Notes under the pieces: model-generated
What the model was told of the DNA's origin: nothing
Databases searched by the model: none
The model's input: only the letters and a program-made list of their open reading frames with translations
Shown here: piece by piece, positions 1 through 5,415 of the stretch
Layout of the letters: every line of letters begins with the position of its first letter
How positions within the stretch are numbered: position 1 is the stretch's first letter
NCBI GenBank assembly: GCA_017552845.1
Contig: JAFZOE010000035.1
Coordinates: 1 to 5,415 of the forward strand
Origin: Clostridia bacterium
Lineage (GTDB): Bacteria > Bacillota > Clostridia > Oscillospirales > Acutalibacteraceae
DNA: 5,415 nt
Direction of reading: 5' to 3'
Program-made: the position numbers and the translations under genes

Positions 1-876
1 AATCGAGAGCACCGAGCCGACCGAGCCGAGCAGATTGAATTTTGACTGCAGAGTAAGATCACCGCGCACCTGCAGGAAATAATAGCTGCTGATGCCCGAG
101 GTCATATAGTAGCCGCAGTTTGAAATCATCGCAAAGAGCATAAAGGTCAGCAGCTGGTCGTTGTGTCTGATAACTCCGAGCGCCTTGCGGAATGAGAATT
201 TCTCATCGGCGTTGAGCGAGGAGGTCTCCTTCGGGGAAATGACCGGTATCATCGCGAAGAAAACGAGAGCGACCGAAGCGATAATGCTCCATTTTCCGAA
301 GCCCCTGCTGAGCCCCTGCGCGCTGAGCGTCTCAAGCTTTGCGCCCGATTCGCCTGCGAATTTCACGACTATAATCGAGGTGAATATCGAGACAATTCCC
401 TGGCCGAGGCCCGAGAAGGTGCGGGCAATGGTCGAAACGAGGTTTCTGTCCTTCTCCTCGGTGGCGAAGGTCGGAATCATGCTCCAGAAAGGAATATCCG
501 CGAGAGTATTCGTCATGCCCCAGAGCACATAGAATACCGCGACGAGCACATAGACGACCGCCGTCTTCGCGTTGAAGCCCGCGATATTGAAAAGGAGCGA
601 GAGAACTATCGCGTTGAATATCGCGCCGGTCAGAATCCACGGGCGGTATTTGCCCATTTTCGTATTCGTCCTGTCGACTATCGAGCCCATCATCGGGTCG
701 TTGACGCCGTCCCAGATTCTCGCGAGCGGCGCGAGAATCAGCAGGAAGACGGGGCTGATTTTAAGAGCGTTTGTCAGATACAGCGAGAGATAGGAATAGA
801 AGAGGCCGTAGCTTAAATCGAGGCCTATCGCGCCCACGCCGTATCCGATTTTTTCGGAAAGCGGAACTTTTTTCAT
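1..876 (-). CDS. GPH-family (MelB-like) sugar:cation symporter, 3' end cut by window edge
   Basis: This is an inner-membrane transporter of the glycoside-pentoside-hexuronide:cation symporter family within the MFS, expected to bring a sugar or glycoside into the cytoplasm with Na+ or H+. The visible 292 residues begin MKKVPLSEKIGYGVGAIGLD, a typical family opening. They carry the cation-site signature WDGVNDPMMGSIVDRT with Asp56 and Asp60, which match Asp55 and Asp59 of MelB. The loop TKMGKYRPWIL follows at about 72-82, and GMTNTLADIPFWSMIPTF at 120-137, where Asp127 matches MelB Asp124. Seven to eight hydrophobic segments are visible. Family members are usually 440-480 residues, so roughly 150-190 C-terminal residues lie beyond the left edge. 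The ATG at 874-876 is supported by an upstream AAAGGA. It starts only 15 nt after the phosphoesterase stop, so it is probably co-transcribed. The substrate cannot be read from sequence; the neighbouring GH3 gene suggests a glycosidase product. The family call is secure. Confidence 0.93.
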   Translation of the reverse strand, partial: MKKVPLSEKIGYGVGAIGLDLSYGLFYSYLSLYLTNALKISPVFLLILAPLARIWDGVNDPMMGSIVDRTNTKMGKYRPWILTGAIFNAIVLSLLFNIAGFNAKTAVVYVLVAVFYVLWGMTNTLADIPFWSMIPTFATEEKDRNLVSTIARTFSGLGQGIVSIFTSIIVVKFAGESGAKLETLSAQGLSRGFGKWSIIASVALVFFAMIPVISPKETSSLNADEKFSFRKALGVIRHNDQLLTFMLFAMISNCGYYMTSGISSYYFLQVRGDLTLQSKFNLLGSVGSVLSI

Positions 877-886
877 AATTTACGTA

Positions 887-894
887 TTCCTTTA
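887..894 (-). promoter_or_regulatory. Ribosome binding site of the transporter, overlapping the upstream stop codon
   Basis: On the minus strand the sequence reads TAAAGGAA, then ten bases, then the transporter ATG. The TAA is the stop codon of the phosphoesterase gene, so the AGGA core sits directly on the upstream gene's end. The spacing from AGGA to the ATG is about 11 nt, slightly long. The overlap suggests translational coupling within one mRNA. Confidence 0.6.
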
Positions 895-3800
895 TGCGTT
901 AATCGTTGAGAGAAATCGGCTGAAAAGCATCATTACGGGAGCGAGCATCTTGATAAATATGCCCGTGAATTTCCAGGTTGATTTGAGGCTGAGCTTTGAG
1001 AGAATCGCAGAAATTATTCTGCCGAGGAATGTATCCCCGAAGATATCATCCGGGCTCTTTGCGTTTCCGGATTTTGAAATTCCGAAGGAGTCCGCGAGCT
1101 TAGCCTCGCCGTCGATAACCTGATAAGCGTTGTAATAGAGCTTATTGCCGTCAACGGTAATCGCCGAGAACATCGGATAATCGCTGCCGACCGTGCATTC
1201 GGCTCTGTCAAAGTATTTATCGCATTTATCGGCCTCAACCTGCTGATACTGCTTGACTCCGGCGGTGCAGACTGCCGAATAGACCGTGCCCTGCGGATCG
1301 AGCTTCATTTCGTATTCCGCGCCGTTGTAGGTTTCCTTCGCCGTCTGAGTCGGAACGGCGGCGTTCGCGTTCATAGCGCCCGTGCGGGTATAGACATGGT
1401 TATGCCCCTCGAGAACAAGGTCAACCCCGAGATACGGGAGCAGGGCGGAGAGCTGATTGCGAAGATTGACGGTCTCTTTATCCTTGTAGTAAATGCCGTC
1501 GGCATAGAGAGCCTTGTGGAGAACGACTATATGCCAGTCCGCGTCGGAGGACTGAATATCCTTCTTCATCCAGTCAAGCTGGGCGTCGCTCAGCTTCTTA
1601 TCCTCCATATCGTTTGTGTTGAGAACCGTGAAATGAACGTTATTGTAATCGTAGGAATAGAATACGCCCGAATCGAGATCCTGTTCGGGAACATTCGCGA
1701 GGGTGAAATAATTCGAGATGACGTTTTCCGCATCCTCATGGTTGCCCGAAGAGGGCATAAACGGCATTGTGCGGAAGGTATCCGATGAATTGAAGAAATA
1801 ATTCCAGTGCTTCATATTCTCGCCCAGGTCAACCTGGTCGCCGTTTGAAACGGTGAAGCGCGCATCGGGATAAAGCGAAGTTGCGGCATCCATGACAGAG
1901 GCATAGGTTTCATAGTGGCTCGGCCTCTGCGCCTGCGGATCGGTGATATTGATGAAGGTAAACGCCTCATCGCCGCCGCCCGAGGTTGTGATTACTCCCG
2001 GTTCGCTCCACCAGCCTTTTTCGGCGGAGCCTACTCTGTAGGAATACTTTTTGCCCGGTTCAAGCCCCGTCAGCGTGACGGTATGCTTGATATAATCCTT
2101 GCCGAAGGGCAGAATTCCTATGACGCCGAGGTCGGCGCCCGGATATTTGAGAATCACGCTCTCGCCCGAGGCGGTGATTCCGTCACCGGTTGACGCTCTG
2201 CCCGTGAACTGCGGGTTTTCGCTGTAATCAATTATTTCTATATCGGAGTCTTCAATGCTGTATTTGGTTATCCAGCTTATCGTCGCGCCCGTTGAAGGGT
2301 CCGCGGCGAGAGTCATATTGAGATTATTCGGCAGGCGGTAATCGTCTCCGGTCGCCTCAAAATCAACCGCGCCCGAATAATTGATGGTGATATTGTTATC
2401 CTGAACGGCGCCGGGGTCCTCATCAAAGATGAGCGATTTGATCATCCACTTGATTGTCGCGCCCCAGGCCTCAAACTGCGTCTTAGTGAAATACTTATCG
2501 AGCAGCAGGGTGTTGAGAAGATTGTCAATCGAGCTGTAATCCTCGGGAATTAGCGGTATGGCGAGAACCTTCTCGACTATGTTGACTATAGAATTGTCTC
2601 CGCCGAAAATTCTGATGAATATCGCGTTGAGCAGTCTGCCGAAGAGAGAGAAGAGACTGCCTTCGGGGAAGAGCTCGCCCGGATTGAGATCGATATTTTT
2701 GAGAATCTCACCCTGAATCAGATCATGGTCGAGCACATCAACCAGCAGGCGGAAGAATTCTTCGGTCTTGACGCCGCTGTCAAATCCGTCGAGCGCGTCC
2801 TCGAGATATTCATAGCCTTCTTTGCCGTATATATCCTCGTCGCCGCCGTAATAGAGCAGGAGGGCGGTCGTGGCGTATTCGCCGAGCGTGCAGCCCTTGC
2901 CGGTCAGCGGCGTGCCGAGAACTTCGTTATTGTAGGTGCAGGGATATGAGCTGACTTCAAAGCTCATGAGCTTCTCAATCATCACCATAACCTTGTCGAG
3001 CGTCTCATCGGGTTTGGTGATATATTCGGCCATAATCTGCCTGTCGATATCATGGATAAGACCCATGATATTTGTTCTGACGGTGACTATATCCATATCG
3101 CCGAGCGCGAGGCCGTTCGTGCCGATAAGGCCGATGAGCAGCTGCTCGACATCTATATTTTTCGTTTTAAGGAAGGGAATGATTCCGCCCGCTTCGGCAA
3201 TCAGAGTAAAATACTTATCTACTACTCCCTCGAGAGTCCTGTAGAGGAAATCGTTTATATCGTTGCCGAAAGTGCGGTCAAATGATTTTGTGTATTTATA
3301 CGGAACGGCAAATTCCTCGCCCTCGTCGGTCTTTACGGGAGGCAGACCGAGACGGGTATCGTCAACATCCCAGTTTATCATATCGAAGGTGGTGTTCTCG
3401 CCGTCGGTCGTCATATCGACGGTTCTGAAATAATTCGGATAACCGGAGAGAGTCGGGGTGAGGATATCGGTAAGCATTTCGCCGTTGTCGTTGATATGCG
3501 AGCTTGTGTCGCTCGAATGGAGATGGCCCGAATAGACATAGTGAATGCCCGCGTCCGCATAGGTTTCGGCTACTCTGAGCCAGTCCTTGAGCACGAAGGC
3601 AAAGAAGGTGCCCTCCTCTATCTCCATATGGGGAACTATATTATGATGCTGCATGACGAAGGGGGTTTTGCCCTCGCTCTTCGCCTTTTCTGCTTCTTTG
3701 ACAACCCATTTGAGAAGCTCGGGGCCGACAGTGCCGTCGGTTACGTGCTCATCCGTTTTCGCGCCGTTGTCGACAGTATAGATATTCGTATCGACAACTA

Positions 3801-4416
3801 TCAGGCGGAAGGCGTCGCCGAGGTCCGCGGCGTATGAGAGCATGCCGCCCTTGACTGCGGGATAATCCGCGGGCGTGAAGAAGGAATCGGCCTCGTCAAA
3901 GCCGAGATTCTTATAAATCTCCCTGAACTGCTCGGGCGAAGTTTTTTCGCCCTGCTCCTCGATTCCGTTAACGAAGGTGGAGGCGTCGGAATTGTTGATA
4001 TCGTGGTTGCCGTTGGTGACAAATACGGGGATGCCCGTCCTTGTCTCCCATTCCTCGAGCTTCGCGGCAAGCTCCTTATGCCCTTCGAGCTCGCCGTCCT
4101 TTGTCAGGTCGCCCGGAATCAGCAGGAAGTTCGCGCCCTCCTCCTCATACTGAGCGAGGACCTTCTCGATTCCCTCAAGCGCATTTGAAATCTGGGAATC
4201 GTGCTCGTCATATTCCTTGCTTTTATAGTAATTCTTTTTGAAATATGCCTCGTTGTTGTTGCCACTCAGGTTGTTCGGAAAATAGTGGGGGTCCGAAAAG
4301 ACGCCCAGATGGATTGTTCCCTCCTCCGCGTGCGCCACCACAAGGGGCAGCGACGAGATGAGGATTGCCAGCGCGAGCAGAATTGCGGTAATTTTTGCTT
4401 TGCTTGATTTCATCAT
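892..4416 (-). CDS. Secreted protein with two metallophosphoesterase modules (calcineurin-like plus purple-acid-phosphatase-like)
   Basis: This is a predicted exported metal-dependent phosphoesterase of 1174 residues. Residues 1-30 form a Sec signal peptide (KAK, a hydrophobic core, then cleavage after VVAHA). Module 1 (about 35-335) has all calcineurin-family motifs: D42-P-H44, G102-D103, G136-NHD139, H257/H258 and G297-HLH300. Residues about 336-675 match no domain I recognise. Residues about 676-812 resemble the Fn3-like N-terminal domain of purple acid phosphatases (LTGLEPGKKYSYRVGS). Module 2 (about 818-1095) has D826-P-Q, N858-G-D860, G891-NHE894, H967 and G1004-HNH1007. In module 2 the tyrosine of the purple-acid GDxxY motif is Asp863, so a typical Fe-Tyr chromophore is not expected. 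The tail (1124-1174) is hydrophobic or amphipathic, with no LPXTG motif. The start is ATG-ATG; the GGGGA ribosome site is 5 nt from the first ATG and 8 nt from the second, so the second (4411-4413) is equally possible. The gene lies between the GH3 and transporter genes in one probable operon. The substrate is unknown; phosphorylated glycans, nucleotides or phytate are possible. Confidence 0.9.
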   Translation of the reverse strand: MMKSSKAKITAILLALAILISSLPLVVAHAEEGTIHLGVFSDPHYFPNNLSGNNNEAYFKKNYYKSKEYDEHDSQISNALEGIEKVLAQYEEEGANFLLIPGDLTKDGELEGHKELAAKLEEWETRTGIPVFVTNGNHDINNSDASTFVNGIEEQGEKTSPEQFREIYKNLGFDEADSFFTPADYPAVKGGMLSYAADLGDAFRLIVVDTNIYTVDNGAKTDEHVTDGTVGPELLKWVVKEAEKAKSEGKTPFVMQHHNIVPHMEIEEGTFFAFVLKDWLRVAETYADAGIHYVYSGHLHSSDTSSHINDNGEMLTDILTPTLSGYPNYFRTVDMTTDGENTTFDMINWDVDDTRLGLPPVKTDEGEEFAVPYKYTKSFDRTFGNDINDFLYRTLEGVVDKYFTLIAEAGGIIPFLKTKNIDVEQLLIGLIGTNGLALGDMDIVTVRTNIMGLIHDIDRQIMAEYITKPDETLDKVMVMIEKLMSFEVSSYPCTYNNEVLGTPLTGKGCTLGEYATTALLLYYGGDEDIYGKEGYEYLEDALDGFDSGVKTEEFFRLLVDVLDHDLIQGEILKNIDLNPGELFPEGSLFSLFGRLLNAIFIRIFGGDNSIVNIVEKVLAIPLIPEDYSSIDNLLNTLLLDKYFTKTQFEAWGATIKWMIKSLIFDEDPGAVQDNNITINYSGAVDFEATGDDYRLPNNLNMTLAADPSTGATISWITKYSIEDSDIEIIDYSENPQFTGRASTGDGITASGESVILKYPGADLGVIGILPFGKDYIKHTVTLTGLEPGKKYSYRVGSAEKGWWSEPGVITTSGGGDEAFTFINITDPQAQRPSHYETYASVMDAATSLYPDARFTVSNGDQVDLGENMKHWNYFFNSSDTFRTMPFMPSSGNHEDAENVISNYFTLANVPEQDLDSGVFYSYDYNNVHFTVLNTNDMEDKKLSDAQLDWMKKDIQSSDADWHIVVLHKALYADGIYYKDKETVNLRNQLSALLPYLGVDLVLEGHNHVYTRTGAMNANAAVPTQTAKETYNGAEYEMKLDPQGTVYSAVCTAGVKQYQQVEADKCDKYFDRAECTVGSDYPMFSAITVDGNKLYYNAYQVIDGEAKLADSFGISKSGNAKSPDDIFGDTFLGRIISAILSKLSLKSTWKFTGIFIKMLAPVMMLFSRFLSTINA

Positions 4417-4420
4417 ATTT

Positions 4421-4426
4421 TCCCCG
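4421..4426 (-). promoter_or_regulatory. Ribosome binding site of the phosphoesterase gene
   Basis: The minus strand reads CGGGGA, followed by AAAT and the tandem ATG-ATG start. It lies in the 36-nt gap after the GH3 stop. I see no promoter-like pair of boxes and no stem-loop with a T-run in this gap, which fits continuous transcription from the GH3 gene. Confidence 0.6.
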
Positions 4427-4452
4427 TCAAAGTTTAAATTTGCCCTAAAAAA

Positions 4453-5298
4453 TCAGATGCTCTTCATAAGGGGTCCTATGCCCTTGATTGCCTTGGGAAT
4501 CTGGCTGAATATCTTTCTCATGCCGCCCTTGCCGTCGCTGAGATAGGTGACAAGGCCCTCGGCCATCGTTTCATTGAAGACGCCGCCGCTCATCGAGATG
4601 AAATCCCTGAACGGAGTCTGCAGGGCGATGCCCTTCGCCATTCCCTCGGGAACGAGCTTGTCGAGCAGCTTATACATCTTCGCGCCGTGCTTGGTGTTGC
4701 GGCAGTATTCGAAGTTATCCTCGATTGAAATCGGCTTGTTGGGATCCCTGTCCTTGGCGGGAAGATTCCTGCCGAGAACCGCAACATACTGATTATCGGG
4801 AACATCCTGAACCTTGCCGGTATAGTAAACGGGAGCGGTTTTGGAATAATCGGGAATCTCTGCCTGCGCCGCTTTGATATTGACCTCGGCTGTGAGGCGG
4901 ATATCCGCGCTTGATGCGCCGACAAGGATTTCAAATGCGCCGCTCTCAACGGTCCAGTCATTCGCGTTTACATTCCAGAATGCGAAGGCTCTCTTGCCGA
5001 GAGAGATTGAAATCTCTTTCTCTTCGCCTGCTTCAAGGAAGACCTTTTTGAAGCCCTTGAGCTCCTTGACCGGGCGGAAGATTGTGCTCTCTTTGTCCGC
5101 GACATAGAGCTGGGCGATTTCGGCGCCCGCGACGGTGCCGGTGTTCTTTACCTTGAAGGTAACGGTGATTTCATCGTTTTCATCCGCCTCGCTCTTGTCG
5201 AGCTTTATATCGGAATATTTGAAGGTGGTATATGAAAGGCCGTGGCCGAAGGGGTAGCGGACCGCCTGACCCGCCTTCTCATAGTATCTGTAGGGCCC
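4453..5298 (-). CDS. Glycoside hydrolase family 3 (beta-glucosidase-like), C-terminal fragment
   Basis: This is the C-terminal 281 residues of a GH3 enzyme, a family that removes terminal beta-linked glucose, xylose or related sugars. The fragment opens with YRYYEKAGQAVRYPFGHGLS, the hallmark stretch just before the GH3 Fn3-like domain. It continues with KVKNTGTVAGAEIAQLYV, a P-V-K-E-L-K-G-F-K-K strand, an F-W-N-V region and FEILVGASSADIRL, which is a complete Fn3-like domain at about residues 25-150. The remaining ~130 residues form an extension with SGGVFNETMAEGLVTYLSDG near the end; I recall similar tails on other clostridial GH3 enzymes. Both catalytic residues and the (beta/alpha)8 domain would lie upstream and are absent. 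Upstream of the fragment the frame goes through a short unrelated stretch to a TGA at 5326-5328, with no plausible start. The gene is therefore broken by the join at about 5293-5300. The stop is TGA at 4453-4455, 36 nt before the phosphoesterase start. Localisation cannot be judged without the N-terminus. Confidence 0.85.
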   Translation of the reverse strand, partial: GPYRYYEKAGQAVRYPFGHGLSYTTFKYSDIKLDKSEADENDEITVTFKVKNTGTVAGAEIAQLYVADKESTIFRPVKELKGFKKVFLEAGEEKEISISLGKRAFAFWNVNANDWTVESGAFEILVGASSADIRLTAEVNIKAAQAEIPDYSKTAPVYYTGKVQDVPDNQYVAVLGRNLPAKDRDPNKPISIEDNFEYCRNTKHGAKMYKLLDKLVPEGMAKGIALQTPFRDFISMSGGVFNETMAEGLVTYLSDGKGGMRKIFSQIPKAIKGIGPLMKSI

Positions 5299-5300
5299 AT
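5293..5300. other. Probable chimeric join between unrelated sequences
   Basis: To the left, the minus strand encodes a normal GH3 sequence up to the Tyr of YRYYEKAG. The residues usually found before it (a V-G or similar pair) are replaced by G-P, encoded by GGGCCC at 5293-5298. To the right, the minus-strand frame degenerates and stops at 5326-5328, while the plus strand becomes a good coding frame of another family. The exact breakpoint is uncertain by several bases. No inverted repeats, target-site duplication or transposase sequence accompanies it. Confidence 0.7.
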
Positions 5301-5415
5301 ATCGATGGTACTGTCGGAGAGTATTTCACGCTGCAGAAGAAGATCGATGGTGAGTGGTATACGATCCCTCCTAAAGAACCAATGGTATTTCATGCTGTAG
5401 GTTATTCGCTTCAGG
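5301..5415 (+). CDS. Fragment of a Big_14-like bacterial Ig domain, open at both ends
   Basis: Thirty-eight codons are open on the plus strand from the join to the window end. They include VGEYFTLQKKIDGEWYTIPP followed by a V-F-H-A-V-G-Y stretch. This matches the pattern I recall for the Big_14-type Ig-like domain found in clostridial lipoproteins and surface proteins: a G-E-x-F/Y strand, a K-K-x-D-G-x-W-Y turn, then a hydrophobic G-Y strand. I could not check this against a profile. Codon use differs from the rest of the window: 17 of 38 third positions are G or C, against 26 of 38 in the adjacent 38 GH3 codons, and glycine uses GGT/GGA with no GGC. No start, stop or ribosome site is present. 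The fragment probably comes from a different genome or locus. The coding call is fairly firm; the family name is tentative. Confidence 0.55.
   Translation, partial: MDGTVGEYFTLQKKIDGEWYTIPPKEPMVFHAVGYSLQ

Noticed and set aside
161..532. 123-codon open frame on the plus strand
   Set aside because: It is antisense to the GPH transporter, whose motifs are unmistakable in the minus-strand frame.
1396..1788. 130-codon open frame on the plus strand
   Set aside because: It lies antisense to the well-supported phosphoesterase gene, has no ribosome binding site that I can see, and its protein resembles no family; it is a by-product of codon bias on the other strand.
4417..4452. Possible terminator or promoter between the GH3 and phosphoesterase genes
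   Set aside because: The 36-nt gap shows no stem-loop and no convincing -35/-10 pair, only the ribosome binding site.
4590..4961. 123-codon open frame on the minus strand, offset from the GH3 frame
   Set aside because: It overlaps the GH3 frame that has clear family motifs; the arginine- and serine-rich translation is typical of an out-of-frame reading.
5293..5306. GGGCCC and ATCGAT palindromes next to each other at the join, suggesting cloning sites or vector
   Set aside because: The flanking bases do not match any polylinker I recall, and both hexamers can arise by chance; a vector screen would settle it.
5301..5351. Direct 9-bp repeat ATCGATGGT at 5301-5309 and 5343-5351
   Set aside because: Both copies are in the same frame and read Ile-Asp-Gly within the Ig-like fragment; two copies 42 bp apart are not enough to call an array or a target-site duplication.
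5205..5393. 62-codon minus-strand open frame crossing the join
   Set aside because: It is out of frame with GH3 on the left and antisense to the Ig-like fragment on the right, so it is not a real gene.

Overview
The window reads as accessory or core carbohydrate-metabolism DNA from an uncultured anaerobic Clostridia-like member of the Bacillota (gut or rumen type). This is an inference from moderate GC content, AAG/GAG/GGC-rich codon use, a Gram-positive-style Sec signal peptide, and the pairing of a Firmicutes-type GH3 glycosidase with a GPH-family sugar symporter. No rRNA, tRNA, CRISPR array, insertion sequence or integrase was seen.

Nearly everything lies on the minus strand, so transcription runs from right to left. 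In that order it holds: (1) the C-terminal 281 residues of a family 3 glycoside hydrolase (4453-5298), cut at its 5' side; (2) after 36 nt, a 1174-residue secreted protein carrying two different metallophosphoesterase modules (892-4416); (3) after 15 nt, a GPH/MFS sugar-cation symporter (1-876), whose last third or so runs off the left edge. The tight spacing, and a ribosome binding site that overlaps the preceding stop codon, argue for one operon. A plausible joint role is to strip phosphate and sugar units from extracellular phosphorylated glycans or glycosides and import the freed sugar. This is inferred from context only.

The right-hand ~115 bases (about 5299-5415) do not belong to this picture. 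At about 5293-5300 the GH3 reading frame stops making sense and reaches a stop codon at 5326-5328. From 5301 to the end the plus strand is open and encodes a piece of a Big_14-like bacterial Ig domain with clearly different codon use. The simplest reading is a chimeric assembly join at a contig end; a real rearrangement is possible but nothing in the window supports a mechanism.

I did not find a convincing undescribed system. The most notable points are the join at the right edge, the double-phosphoesterase architecture with a ~300-residue middle region I cannot assign, and the unusual hydrophobic C-terminal tails of both the phosphoesterase and the GH3 protein.
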